A DNA stretch of 64,000 bases from Spirochaetaceae bacterium (GCA_017622135.1 JAGARR010000015.1:1-64000); one strand, 5' to 3'; shown: positions 1 to 8,661, counted from the stretch's first letter. Numbers and translations are program-made. Notes: a model not told the origin generated them from the sequence alone.

Positions 1-118
1 GAACACAGAACACAGAACACAGAACACAGAACACAGAACACAGAACACAGAACACAGAACACAGAACACAGAACACAGAACACAGAACACAGAACACAGA
101 ACACAGAACACAGAACAC
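1..118. repeat. 7-bp tandem repeat, about 17 copies
   Basis: The heptamer GAACACA is repeated 16 times without change, followed by a partial copy. It then decays into related CATACAG-like units up to about position 150. No gene is seen across it. The array touches the window edge, so its full length is unknown. A variable-number repeat is likely because the copies are identical. Confidence 0.95.
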
Positions 119-190
119 GGCATACAGCATACAAAATACGGTATACAGCATAATAGTATTTACAGCGTAAATTTCCTTTCCCATAGAACT

Positions 191-223
191 GAGGCCGCAG
201 GCGGAATTTCCGTCTGCGGCCTC
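191..223. terminator. strong GC-rich hairpin, probable terminator
   Basis: Arms of 15 bases (191-205 and 209-223) pair with one G-T wobble around a 3-base loop. A loose T-rich stretch follows. It probably ends a transcript entering from the left of the window. Confidence 0.55.
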
Positions 224-304
224 GCTGCGTTTAAATCGTTTTTCCCTGGTCATCATCCCGGCAGCTTGTCCGGGTGGAAATAAAATTCGTAAAAGGAGTT
301 TTTT

Positions 305-1924
305 ATGAAGAAACAAAGCAAGAAGTTTGTGCTGGCAGGAGTGCTTCTGCTGGCAGTCATCGGCCTGCTGGCACTGACCGGCTGCAAAAACGACACGGTT
401 CCGGAGCCGACACGGTACACGGTGAAGTTTGAGACAGAGTACGGAACGACTCCTGCCGACATCACGGTGGTGAGCGGAACCAAGCTGACGGCTGAACAGC
501 TGGCAGGCTTGGCTGACACTGCTGACTATATCTTTGAGGGCTGGTATGACGGCGAGACCAAGGCCGAGGGCGGCACGTACACCGTCACCAAGGACGTGAC
601 GCTGGAGGCCAAGTGGAAGCCCCGTGACCAAGTGCAAATAAGCTTCAAAGTGAGCGGGAACACCGTGGAGCTGTCCTCCGAACCAGCTGAAGCCACCATC
701 CACTACACCACCGATGGAACCGAGCCTAAAGAAAGCTGGGATGAATATGCAAATCCCATTGAAATTTCATCCAAAACCACCATTAAGGCTTATGCTGAGA
801 AACTGGGAGAGCTGAAGCCCAGCGATGTTGTCGAGAAAACCTACCTCGTGGTCACCTTCGACACCAACGGTGGCAGCGAGGTTGCTCCCCAGGTGGTGGA
901 GAGCGGGAATGCGGCCACCAAGCCCACCGACCCCACCAATGGTGACATGGTTCTTGCTGGCTGGTACACATCGGAGGACGACGGAACGACACTGGCTGAC
1001 ACCGCCTACAGCTTTGACACTCCTGTAGCGGGTGACATCATACTCTATGCCGCATGGAACGGCAGGGTCGATGGAAATATCGTGCTGCGGAACAAGGTCA
1101 TACCCAAGACCAGCGAGGTGCGGGTGCTGTCCACAAAGGTGACTTTTACCAGCCTGTTCAAGGTGGGAGTTAACTCAAAGGTGTTCATCTCCGACAGGGA
1201 AGGAGAAATCCAGCCCTTTGTGATGGGGCAGTACGAGGTGACCCAGCAGCTGTATTCTGCGGTGATGGGGAGCAACCCCAGCAAGTTCACCTCGGATGTA
1301 GAGACTGGGGAGACCCAGGAACTGCGTCCGGTGGAGAAGGTGAGCTGGTACGATGCGGTGGTGTTCTGCAACAGGCTGAGCAAGCTGATGGGGCTGGAGC
1401 CGGTGTACAGCAAGGGCGGCAAGACCGACACAAGCGGATGGGGGGAAGTTCCCGCCAGCAGCGATGAAGGCTGGAACGCCATCACCTGCGACTTCACCAA
1501 GAGCGGCTACCGGCTGCCCACGGAGGCGGAGTGGGAGCTTGCCGCCCGTGGCGGCAACGCTGGGGCAGTGGCATGGAAGGACACCTACGCCGGAACCAAT
1601 GAGGAGAGCACATTGGGAGACTACGCATGGTACTCTGACAACAGCAGTGGCAAGACCCACCAGGTGGGGACAAAGAAACCCAACAGCCTGAACCTGTATG
1701 ACATGAGCGGGAACGTGTGGGAGTGGTGCTGGGACCGGTGGGACGACGGCAGCATCGATGCGGGCACCCCTTCCGGCGGTGCGGCCTCCGGGTTCGGCCG
1801 GGTCTACCGCGGGGGCTGTTGGGGCAATTTCGCTAACAACTGTACGGTGTCTCTCCGCTCCTACAGCGGCCCCAGCTACCGCGACTTCTGCCTTGGTTTC
1901 CGGCTGGTGCGCTCAGCCAACTAA
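305..1924 (+). CDS. surface lipoprotein with InlB-like repeats and a C-terminal FGE-sulfatase/C-type-lectin domain (DGR-type variable protein)
   Basis: A 539-residue lipoprotein: lysine-rich start, hydrophobic segment and lipobox LTGC with Cys27. Reading order: InlB/Listeria-Bacteroides-type repeat (about 38-108, ending in LEAKW), chitobiase-C-terminal-like domain (110-180, HYTTDGTEP), a second InlB-like repeat (181-255, FDTNGG to YAAWNG), then an FGE-sulfatase/SUMF1-type domain (about 300-536, with GYRLPTEAEWE, DMSGNVWEW, YRGGCW and GFRLVR). This resembles the ligand-binding fold of T. denticola TvpA. The start has AAAGGAG 9 bases upstream. The last 40 codons carry a strong DGR signature (separate entry). 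Likely outer-surface anchored; the ligand is unknown. Confidence 0.85.
   Translation: MKKQSKKFVLAGVLLLAVIGLLALTGCKNDTVPEPTRYTVKFETEYGTTPADITVVSGTKLTAEQLAGLADTADYIFEGWYDGETKAEGGTYTVTKDVTLEAKWKPRDQVQISFKVSGNTVELSSEPAEATIHYTTDGTEPKESWDEYANPIEISSKTTIKAYAEKLGELKPSDVVEKTYLVVTFDTNGGSEVAPQVVESGNAATKPTDPTNGDMVLAGWYTSEDDGTTLADTAYSFDTPVAGDIILYAAWNGRVDGNIVLRNKVIPKTSEVRVLSTKVTFTSLFKVGVNSKVFISDREGEIQPFVMGQYEVTQQLYSAVMGSNPSKFTSDVETGETQELRPVEKVSWYDAVVFCNRLSKLMGLEPVYSKGGKTDTSGWGEVPASSDEGWNAITCDFTKSGYRLPTEAEWELAARGGNAGAVAWKDTYAGTNEESTLGDYAWYSDNSSGKTHQVGTKKPNSLNLYDMSGNVWEWCWDRWDDGSIDAGTPSGGAASGFGRVYRGGCWGNFANNCTVSLRSYSGPSYRDFCLGFRLVRSAN
1803..1912 (+). other. putative DGR variable repeat (VR)
   Basis: Between residues about 500 and 536 the positions that are Asn (AAC) in TvpA-type templates read CTC, TCC, TAC, AGC, GGC, AGC, TAC, GAC, TTC and TGC. 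All are NNC codons, that is, AAC changed only at its two adenines. The neighbouring framework codons (CGC, CCC, CTT GGT TTC CGG) are ordinary. This is the pattern expected from adenine mutagenesis by a diversity-generating retroelement. No reverse transcriptase, template repeat or avd gene is present in this window. Confidence 0.6.
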
Positions 1925-1954
1925 GGTTGGCTGGCTCTAGCGGAAGCTATTGTA

Positions 1955-1974
1955 CAGGTGGTTCACGCCACCTG
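1955..1974. other. hairpin just downstream of the putative VR
   Basis: CAGGTGG and CCACCTG form a perfect 7-bp stem with a 6-base loop, 30 bases after the lipoprotein stop codon. DGR target genes often carry a short hairpin or cruciform in this position that aids retrohoming; the known examples have 4-base loops, so the match is imperfect. There is no T tract, so it is a poor terminator. Confidence 0.5.
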
Positions 1975-2029
1975 CGAGTCCAGTTCTAAATAAATTTTAA
2001 AAAGCCCTACGGGCTAGAACCAAAATTAA

Positions 2030-2067
2030 GGGATGTCGATTCCTGGAAATCCAGTTTTCGACATCCC
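2030..2067. terminator. bidirectional-looking terminator hairpin
   Basis: Perfect 10-bp stem GGGATGTCGA / TCGACATCCC, with a smaller CTGG/CCAG stem inside. It lies between the lipoprotein and the minus-strand gene fragment. The minus-strand side is followed by TTAATTTT, so it best fits as the terminator of the decayed transporter gene. Confidence 0.6.
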
Positions 2068-2088
2068 CTTTACCTTATCTCAAAGATG

Positions 2089-2452
2089 TTATTGAACTGT
2101 CTTGATAGCGTTCAGCAGCAGGTCATCGTTGAAAGCCACATCAAAGGGCTTTACAGGATTTCCCTCAGGTACATTGCCTGTATTGGAGTTGTACAGGGCC
2201 TCCATGTACAGATAGCCACGTCCGTTGGTGTTGCCGAACCATTCCTGACACTCAGCCTTGGAGGGAGCAACCAGGTTGGTGGGGTCAAAGGTTCCGTCGG
2301 GCTTCTGGGAAAGGCGCTCTCCGGCCCGCATTGCCTCGTCAAGGTTGTCTGCACGCCAGATAGCAACCTCATACAGGGCATTGATGAAGTTCTGGGCTAC
2401 TGCGGGACTTTCTGCAATCCACTTGTCGCTGGCTACCCAGAGGAATGGGACT
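2089..2452 (-). pseudogene. C-terminal fragment of an ABC-transporter substrate-binding protein
   Basis: The minus strand reads about 118 codons without a start, beginning after a stop near 2452 and ending in LLNAIKTVQ. Phrases such as SPAVAQNFINALYEVAIW and DEAMRAGERLSQ resemble the C-terminal lobe of NMT1/SsuA-type periplasmic binding proteins. The N-terminal two thirds are missing: the upstream side joins abruptly to an unrelated plus-strand fragment. Inferred remnant of a lost uptake system; substrate unknown. Confidence 0.6.
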
Positions 2453-2627
2453 TAAAACATGGGCAACCCTTGAGGAGGCTCTGGAGGATGCAAAGAAAAA
2501 GTATGTGGGAGACAATCCCACGATTTTTGCCCTGCCGAGAGCCTTCAAGACGACGGCAATGTATCTGTGCATGAAGCACGGCCCTCGGGAGGATGTTGCT
2601 GAACCTAGTCACCCCTGCTGCGGATAA
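2445..2627 (+). pseudogene. gene fragment, possibly the tail of a LarA/DUF2088-like protein
   Basis: An open stretch of about 60 codons with ATLEEALEDAKKKYVGDN followed by a predicted strand and loop. The pattern (helix, Gly-Asp-Asn, hydrophobic strand ending in Pro) is like the C-terminus of LarA/DUF2088 proteins, but the match is weak. It has no upstream gene body and abuts the opposite-strand transporter fragment. It is best read as debris. Confidence 0.3.
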
Positions 2628-2629
2628 GA

Positions 2630-2658
2630 TTGCAGAAAACCAGTCCTCGTGATATCAT
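2630..2658 (+). promoter_or_regulatory. promoter of a leaderless flavin reductase mRNA
   Basis: TTGCAG, 17 bp, TATCAT; the -10 box ends 6 bases before ATG 2665 and there is no ribosome binding site. Transcription should start at or next to the start codon. Confidence 0.6.
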
Positions 2659-2664
2659 GTGCTT

Positions 2665-3207
2665 ATGAATGAATTCAATATCATAAAGCCGGAAGAGCTT
2701 GATGCAAACACATTTTCCATCATTGGAAAGGACTGGCTGCTGATTACCGCAGAGGTTGACGGCAAGGTGAACACCATGACTGCATCCTGGGGCGGCTTGG
2801 GGGTGATGTGGCACAAGAATGCCGCCTTCATCTTCATCCGTCCCCAGCGCTACACCAAGGAATTTGTGGACGGCTCAAGTCATCTGTCCCTCTGCGTGCT
2901 GGAAGACGGCTTGCGCAAGGAACTGAACTATCTCGGTACTGTTTCCGGCCGGGACGAGCCAAAGATTGAGAAGGCGGGCCTCACCGTCTGCCATGAGGAT
3001 GGTGTCCCCTATTTCGATCAGTCCCGCATCGTCCTGGTATGCCGCAAGCTCTTTGCCCAGCAGTTGGACCCCAAATGCTTTGTTGACACCACCATCGAGC
3101 CAAAGATCTATCCCAACAAGGACTATCATTATATGTACGTCTGTGAAGTGGAAAAGGTCCTTGTTCGCCAGCCAGTAGCAGCCGCTCCCCTTTCAGAGTC
3201 ATGGTGA
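2665..3207 (+). CDS. flavin reductase family protein
   Basis: A 180-residue protein with the flavin-reductase/DIM6-type split-barrel pattern: NTMTASWGGLGVMW near residue 40 and FIRPQRYTKEF near 58, typical for binding FMN phosphate. Such proteins use FMN or FAD to transfer electrons from NAD(P)H; some are FMN-binding proteins of unknown partner. GTG 2659 is also in frame, but ATG 2665 is preferred because the promoter -10 box ends at 2658. No partner gene is adjacent. Confidence 0.8.
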   Translation: MNEFNIIKPEELDANTFSIIGKDWLLITAEVDGKVNTMTASWGGLGVMWHKNAAFIFIRPQRYTKEFVDGSSHLSLCVLEDGLRKELNYLGTVSGRDEPKIEKAGLTVCHEDGVPYFDQSRIVLVCRKLFAQQLDPKCFVDTTIEPKIYPNKDYHYMYVCEVEKVLVRQPVAAAPLSESW

Positions 3208-3501
3208 TTTGGGACGACCTGACTCCAGCTGTCTCCAGCTATTGAAGCGGGTAGACGGACTTTTTTTGAGGGTGGAGGGAGTTGAAAAGATTTTCCCTAA
3301 TCATCCTATGTAATCGCAAGGACTGATTGTTGTATATACAGGTAATTCGATACTTTTTTTACGGAAAAAATGACCTTATTTCAAAAATATGCAATTTTTT
3401 TCTTGCATTTTTGACCCAGCAATGTTAAAGTAGAGGGAGTACAATTTCTTTAATCTGAGCGAATAAATTGAATGAATCGCAGATACAGGAGGTAAGAAGA
3501 T
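3208..3501. other. intergenic region upstream of etfB
   Basis: Apart from the etfB promoter and ribosome binding site, the AT-rich stretch 3300-3420 shows no gene and no clear hairpin. Confidence 0.5.
3403..3431 (+). promoter_or_regulatory. candidate etfB promoter
   Basis: TTGCAT, 17 bp, TAAAGT, in an AT-rich region 70 bases upstream of etfB. AGGAGG sits before ATG 3502. Confidence 0.45.
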
Positions 3502-4305
3502 ATGAATATTCTTGTTTGTATCAAACAAGTCCCGGACACAACAGAAATCAAGATTGATCCGGTAAAGAACACCCTTATTCGTGAAGGTGTGCCTAGTATT
3601 GTCAATCCTTTTGACACCTATGCTCTGGAGGCAGCCGCACGTATTAAGGACGCTGATCCCGATACCAAGATTGTAGTGGTAACTATGGGTCCTCCTCAGG
3701 CAGAAAAAGCTCTGAGAGAGTGCTTGGCAATTGCCGCTGACAAGGCTTACTTGGTAACAGACCGGAAGTTTGGTGGTTCGGATACTATTGCTACCAGCTA
3801 TGTTCTCAAGATGACTGTAAAGAAGTTGGAGGAGCTGGAAGGCAAGTTTGATGCAATCTTCTGCGGAAAGCAGGCTATCGATGGTGATACCGGACAGGTT
3901 GGTCCAGAGCTTGCTGAGTGGCTTGACATCCCCCAGGTTACAAACTGCTGGGAGGTTGAGGTTACTGGCGATTCACTGAAGGTAAAGAAGCAGACCGATG
4001 ACGGATTTGAAATTATCGGTGCAAAGATGCCATGTCTGGTAACTTATACACAGCCAGCATGGGAAGTTCGCTATCCCAACATCAAGCGTAAGCTTGCCGC
4101 AAACAAGGCCGAGATTCCTCAGATCTCTGTTGCAGATTTGGCTGGTATTGAAGAGCCACGTCTTGGTCTCGCTGGTTCTCCCACAAAGGTTAAGAAGAGT
4201 TTCGTTCCTCCCAAGCGCGAGGGCGGAATCAAGATTGAGGAAGAGAATGCAGAAGACGGTGCAAAGAAGCTGTTCAAAATGTTGAACGATGCAAGCATTA
4301 TCTAA
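3502..4305 (+). CDS. etfB: electron transfer flavoprotein, beta subunit (EtfB/FixA)
   Basis: A 267-residue protein beginning MNILVCIKQVPDT, with the family signature GKQAIDGDTGQVGP near residue 130. EtfB pairs with EtfA; in clostridial-type ETFs it carries the NADH/bifurcating FAD site and in others AMP. The ETF accepts electrons from acyl-CoA dehydrogenase and passes them on to ETF:quinone oxidoreductase or, in bifurcating systems, to ferredoxin. etfA and the acyl-CoA dehydrogenase follow directly. Whether this ETF bifurcates cannot be decided by eye. Confidence 0.95.
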   Translation: MNILVCIKQVPDTTEIKIDPVKNTLIREGVPSIVNPFDTYALEAAARIKDADPDTKIVVVTMGPPQAEKALRECLAIAADKAYLVTDRKFGGSDTIATSYVLKMTVKKLEELEGKFDAIFCGKQAIDGDTGQVGPELAEWLDIPQVTNCWEVEVTGDSLKVKKQTDDGFEIIGAKMPCLVTYTQPAWEVRYPNIKRKLAANKAEIPQISVADLAGIEEPRLGLAGSPTKVKKSFVPPKREGGIKIEEENAEDGAKKLFKMLNDASII

Positions 4306-4324
4306 GGAAAGGGGAGAAGAGAGT

Positions 4325-5338
4325 ATGAAGTGCAATAAAACTAACGATCTTTGGGTAATTATTGAGACAAATGAGGACGGTTCCGCAAAGAATGTAGGCT
4401 TGGAGTTGTTGACTCCTGGTAGAATGATGGCTCAAAAGCAGGGTGGAAAGTTGGTTGCCCTTATCATCGGTTACAAGGTCGACGCTGCTATCAAGGCTGT
4501 GCAGGAGCACGGTGCGGATCAGATTGTCGTTGTGGACGATGAAGTTTATCAGAAGTACACTACCGATGCCTATACCATCGCAGTTTGCGAGATGATGAAG
4601 AAGTACCAGCCCTTGAGTGCCATGTTGGGTGCTACCAACAATGGGCGTGACTTGGGACCTCGTGTAAACGCACGTCTAGATACTGGTCTGGTAGCAGACT
4701 GTACTGCACTTGACGTTGACCAGTTGGAGGATGGCTCCACTATCGTGGCATGGACACGTCCTGCCTTCGGTGGAAACCTGATGGCAACCATCAAGTGTCC
4801 TGACCATACTCCCCAGATGGGTACAGTTCGTCCTGGTGTGTTCAAGCGTGAGCTTGTTGGAGGAAACGCAGAGGTTATCCGTGAAGAGGTAAAGGTAAGT
4901 CCTGACCAGATTCGCACAAAAGTGCTGGAAATCCTGCAGGATATGTCTGCCGACAAGGTTGATTTGGAGGGTGCAGAAATCATCGTTTCCGGTGGACGTG
5001 GTGTTGGTGGACCAGACGGTTTCGCTATTATTCGCGAGCTGGCCAAGGAGCTCAAGGCGGAGGTTGGTGCCTCTCGCGCAGCTGTTGATTCTGGATGGAT
5101 TCCTTATGCACACCAGGTGGGACAGACTGGTAAAACTGTATCTCCCAAGCTGTATATTGCCTGTGGTATTTCTGGTGCAATTCAGCATTTGGCTGGTATC
5201 AGTGGTGCTGATTGTGTTGTCGCAATCAACAAGGATCCTGAGGCTCCCATCTTCAACCGTGCTGACTACGGTGTTGTTGGAAACCTCTTCGATGTGTTGC
5301 CTGTTCTGATTGAGGAAATCAAGAAGGCACGTGGTTAA
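4325..5338 (+). CDS. etfA: electron transfer flavoprotein, alpha subunit (EtfA/FixB)
   Basis: A 337-residue protein from ATG 4325, chosen because AGGAAAGGGGAGAAG lies just upstream; an in-frame ATG at 4289 would overlap etfB. The C-terminal FAD domain shows SGGRGVGGPDGF, GASRAAVDSGW and GQTGKTVSPKLY, the binding loops of EtfA. It is 19 bases downstream of etfB and clearly cotranscribed. The two subunits form the soluble electron carrier for the dehydrogenase encoded next. Confidence 0.95.
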   Translation: MKCNKTNDLWVIIETNEDGSAKNVGLELLTPGRMMAQKQGGKLVALIIGYKVDAAIKAVQEHGADQIVVVDDEVYQKYTTDAYTIAVCEMMKKYQPLSAMLGATNNGRDLGPRVNARLDTGLVADCTALDVDQLEDGSTIVAWTRPAFGGNLMATIKCPDHTPQMGTVRPGVFKRELVGGNAEVIREEVKVSPDQIRTKVLEILQDMSADKVDLEGAEIIVSGGRGVGGPDGFAIIRELAKELKAEVGASRAAVDSGWIPYAHQVGQTGKTVSPKLYIACGISGAIQHLAGISGADCVVAINKDPEAPIFNRADYGVVGNLFDVLPVLIEEIKKARG

Positions 5339-5405
5339 TTGGTTATATATTCCCCTGCATTGGGTGGGGGAATAAAAAATAAATTTCCATAAGGAGGAAA
5401 ATGAA

Positions 5406-6554
5406 ATGAATTTTAAATTCACAGAGGATGAGCAGAGTATTGTTGACATGATTTCTCAGTACGCTGCTGAGAAGGTTGCTCCTCGTGCACATGACGTGGA
5501 CGAGAAGGAAGAGTTCCCCGTTGAAACATGGAAGGAACTTGCAGACATGGGTATGTTTGGTATCGCTTTCGACACCGCATACGAGGGACAGGGAATGTCA
5601 TTCCTTACTTATGCTGTAGTGTGTGAGAAGCTGGCAGAGGTTTGTGGTACCACATCTGTTATGGTTGCTGCTCATACTTCACTTTGTGCTTGGCCCATTA
5701 GCTACTATGGAACTGAAGAGCAGAAGAAGAAGTATCTGACAGAGTTGGCTTCTGGAAGAAAGCTGGGAGCCTTCGGTCTTACTGAGCCTAATGCTGGTTC
5801 CGATGCTGGTGGAACAGAGACAACTGCTGTTGACAAGGGTGATCACTGGTTGCTGAACGGTTCAAAGATTTTCATCACCAACGCTGGTTATGCAGAAATC
5901 TTTGTTGTCTTTGCTGCTACAGATAAGTCCAAGGGAACTCGTGGTGGAATTACCGCATTCATCGTAGAGAAGGGTGATGCTGGATTCACTGTTGGTCCCC
6001 ACGAGAAGAAGATGGGTATCAAGGGTTCTTCTACCTGCCAGCTCTTCTTTGAAGACTGCAAGATTCCCAAGGATCGCTTGCTTGGAACCATCGGAGAGGG
6101 ATTCAAGGTTGCCATGAAGACCCTTGACGGTGGACGCGTCAGTATCGGTGCTCAGGCTCTGGGTATTGCTCAGGGTGCCATCAACGAGTGTATCAAGTAT
6201 GTCAAGGAGCGTGTACAGTTCGGCAAGCGCATCAGCCAGTTCCAGAACACACAGTTCGAATTGGCAGATATGCAGACCAAGGTCAACGCTGCTCGCCTCC
6301 TGTTGTACAAGGCTGCCCGTTGTAAGGATGAGGACGATCCTGAATTGGGATTCTATTCTGCCCAGGGTAAGTTGTTTGCCTCTGAGGTCGCTTCCGATGT
6401 TACCCGCCGTTGTCTCCAGTTGGTCGGTGGTATGGGTTATACCCGGGAGTTCCCCTTCGAGCGCTTTATGCGTGATGCAAAGATCACCGAGATCTACGAG
6501 GGAACCTCTGAGGTTCAGAAGATTGTTATCTCTGGCAAGATGGGGATTAACTAA
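5406..6554 (+). CDS. short-chain acyl-CoA dehydrogenase (butyryl-CoA dehydrogenase type)
   Basis: A 382-residue flavoenzyme of normal length. The FAD/substrate loop AFGLTEPNAGSDAGG and the C-terminal IYEGTSEVQ, whose Glu is the catalytic base in short-chain enzymes, are present. It oxidises acyl-CoA or reduces enoyl-CoA with ETF as electron partner. It is the third gene of the etfB-etfA operon, with AAGGAGG before the start and a clean terminator after it. The usual clostridial crotonase/thiolase/hbd genes are not adjacent, so direction and substrate are open. Confidence 0.92.
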   Translation: MNFKFTEDEQSIVDMISQYAAEKVAPRAHDVDEKEEFPVETWKELADMGMFGIAFDTAYEGQGMSFLTYAVVCEKLAEVCGTTSVMVAAHTSLCAWPISYYGTEEQKKKYLTELASGRKLGAFGLTEPNAGSDAGGTETTAVDKGDHWLLNGSKIFITNAGYAEIFVVFAATDKSKGTRGGITAFIVEKGDAGFTVGPHEKKMGIKGSSTCQLFFEDCKIPKDRLLGTIGEGFKVAMKTLDGGRVSIGAQALGIAQGAINECIKYVKERVQFGKRISQFQNTQFELADMQTKVNAARLLLYKAARCKDEDDPELGFYSAQGKLFASEVASDVTRRCLQLVGGMGYTREFPFERFMRDAKITEIYEGTSEVQKIVISGKMGIN

Positions 6555-6588
6555 TTATCCTTACGGCAAGATAGTGTCTTGACTGATA

Positions 6589-6622
6589 CAGGGCTGTCTC
6601 TTGAGGCAGCCCTGTTTTTTTC
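6589..6622 (+). terminator. terminator of the etf-acd operon
   Basis: CAGGGCTGTC pairs with GGCAGCCCTG (one wobble) and is followed by eight T residues. Confidence 0.85.
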
Positions 6623-6685
6623 TTATAGAAAATAGATAACTTTGTGAGTGAAAATGTGGTTTAGTCGAGGGGGCAAAGGCAAAAA

Positions 6686-7690
6686 TTATTTTTTAGGTGG
6701 TTTGGGAAGTGGTAGCTTGGAAAGAAGGTGCTGGATGAGCTCAATGGTATTCTTTTCGTGTTGTGGTAGGTAAGAAAGCATTTCCAGTATCTTCTTGCGA
6801 TGCTCTTCTGCTACCTGAACAGTTTTGTGAAATCCATCGGCCTTTATAATCAACTGGTCAAGAATCTCAAGATCTTCACCACTAAGAATTCCAGAACGCG
6901 CCTTTTCAATCAACTCTTTCATCGCCTCGGCACAGGAAGGAACCTGTAGTGAATAAATTATCGGCAGAGTGAGGACTCCCTCTTGGAAATCGAGACGCAG
7001 TGACTTTGCATCACCCATATCCTGTAGGCTAAAATCCAGCAAGTCATCACGTATTTGAAAAAGATACCCCAAGTGGAGACCAATCTGTCCCATAAGCTCT
7101 ATGATTGGTTCTGGACAGCCGCTTTCAAGTCCTCCAATTTTACAGACAGTTACAAACATGGAGGCTGTCTTGCCGTAAATATTCTGGTAGTATTCGTCCA
7201 CCGTGACAGAAACCTTGTAGCGACAGGCTGCCTGGTTAATTTCACCCTTGCACATATCCTGGATAGTTTGTGCCAGAAGCATTCCAGACTCTCTGAGACG
7301 ATCGCGAAGTATGATTGAGAGCGTTTGGCTCAGTATAAGGTCACCGGCATAAACTGCCATATCCTTACCATATTTTGCCTGTATGGTGGGATTTCCCCGT
7401 CGAAGCTCTGAATCGTCTACAATGTCATCGTGAATCAAGGAGGCCATGTGAACAAATTCTGCCAACGCTCCAAGCCGATACAAACGAGTTTTGCATTGGG
7501 AATAGTTTGGTCCAAGTTTTCCCATCAGCAGAAGTAGGCTTGGACGAACACCCTTACCACGGCTGTTCATTACATCTTGTATGATGTCTCCCACAGGTCC
7601 CTTGTTCCAGTCATCTGGCAATAGAGTGTCCATCTCCTGAGAGATATATGCAAGTTCATCTTTCAATTGTGGTAAGGCGGTAAAGAACAC
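6686..7690 (-). CDS. trans-polyprenyl diphosphate synthase
   Basis: A 334-residue isoprenyl synthase with both aspartate-rich motifs: DDIVDD with the following ELRRGNPT, and DDLLDF near residue 225. GKGVRPSLLLL is the usual N-terminal motif. It elongates farnesyl or geranyl diphosphate with isopentenyl diphosphate; the chain length cannot be set by eye. It is last in the minus-strand run after menA with a 15-base gap, so it most likely makes the quinone side chain, though an undecaprenyl or general role is possible. Confidence 0.85.
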   Translation of the reverse strand: MFFTALPQLKDELAYISQEMDTLLPDDWNKGPVGDIIQDVMNSRGKGVRPSLLLLMGKLGPNYSQCKTRLYRLGALAEFVHMASLIHDDIVDDSELRRGNPTIQAKYGKDMAVYAGDLILSQTLSIILRDRLRESGMLLAQTIQDMCKGEINQAACRYKVSVTVDEYYQNIYGKTASMFVTVCKIGGLESGCPEPIIELMGQIGLHLGYLFQIRDDLLDFSLQDMGDAKSLRLDFQEGVLTLPIIYSLQVPSCAEAMKELIEKARSGILSGEDLEILDQLIIKADGFHKTVQVAEEHRKKILEMLSYLPQHEKNTIELIQHLLSKLPLPKPPKK

Positions 7691-7705
7691 GAGAATGGGC
7701 TCCTG

Positions 7706-8659
7706 TTATGACATGAGTAGCTTCATGACGAGTATATGTATTAGAATGGAAATTGGGTAGAGAATGCCGACCATGGTAGCGACTTGAACCATATTCCACA
7801 CATCCTCGATCTTTGTTTCTTTTGTTCTCTGTCCAGTATAAATTTTGGCGAACTTCCTTCGGAACAGAAAAATCATAAGTATAATGATAGGTGAACCGAT
7901 AGTGTACCAAACAATACTGATGTGTAGCATTGAAATAATCCACACAAAGGTAAAAATAGCGGCAACCTTATGGATATTCTTTCGTCCAACTACAATAGAC
8001 AAGGTTCGGCGTCCAACTGCACTGTCACGCTCCATGTCACAGGTATTGTTCACCAGCATGAATTGGGAAACAATTAGCATCATGGGGATGGATTTATACA
8101 AGAGAGACCAGTCAATCTGTCCTGTTAAGCTGGTATAGACTCCAAGAGGGATGAGACCACCCATAACAAAACCTGCAACAAGCTCTCCAATAGGAAGGTA
8201 CGAGACAGAATTCTTCCAGCCAGAGTAGGTAAGAACAGAAATGGCACCTATGGCACCTATGATCAATGGTTTGAAGCCTGCCTGTGATATAACGTATAGT
8301 CCAAGTAGCCCACCCGCTAAAAGGCAGAGAAAACCAGCCCATAACACCGGCTTTGGATTTTCTATCTTATTATAGGCAAGGGGTGCATCTGTCTCGCCAA
8401 AAATATTTTCGTTGGTATCATTACCTTGGATATAGTCATAATAATCATTTATTAAATTAATGCTTGCATTAAATAATACGGGAATCAAGAGAACTACGGC
8501 AACCAGGGGCACCTGCAATGACACCCCGGTTTCCATAGCAAAAAAAACACCGAGAACAGCCGGTGCAAGGGCTGAAAGCCATATTGCACCTGGTGTACAA
8601 CAGTCAATAAGTATTGAAAGAGTTAGCTTACCTGTTGCAGCCTGCTGTTCTCCCTGCAT
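7706..8659 (-). CDS. menA: UbiA-family prenyltransferase, MenA-like
   Basis: About 317 residues from the Met beginning MQGEQQAATGKLTLS, chosen because it starts 2 bases after fixX ends; the longer frame overlaps fixX. A multi-spanning membrane protein with the two UbiA Asp motifs: NDYYDYIQGND and DMERDSAVGRRT. MenA joins dihydroxynaphthoate to a polyprenyl chain in menaquinone synthesis. The neighbours (fixC, fixX, polyprenyl synthase) support a quinone role. The remaining menaquinone genes are not in the window. Confidence 0.8.
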   Translation of the reverse strand: MQGEQQAATGKLTLSILIDCCTPGAIWLSALAPAVLGVFFAMETGVSLQVPLVAVVLLIPVLFNASINLINDYYDYIQGNDTNENIFGETDAPLAYNKIENPKPVLWAGFLCLLAGGLLGLYVISQAGFKPLIIGAIGAISVLTYSGWKNSVSYLPIGELVAGFVMGGLIPLGVYTSLTGQIDWSLLYKSIPMMLIVSQFMLVNNTCDMERDSAVGRRTLSIVVGRKNIHKVAAIFTFVWIISMLHISIVWYTIGSPIIILMIFLFRRKFAKIYTGQRTKETKIEDVWNMVQVATMVGILYPISILIHILVMKLLMS

Positions 8660-8661
8660 GA

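Noticed and set aside
1-118. CRISPR array
   Set aside because: The unit is 7 bp with no spacers; a simple tandem repeat.
2003-2015. AGCCC-TAC-GGGCT as a third copy of the TAC-loop hairpin element
   Set aside because: The stem is only 5 bp and the conserved TGCCACA-GGATTC flank is missing.
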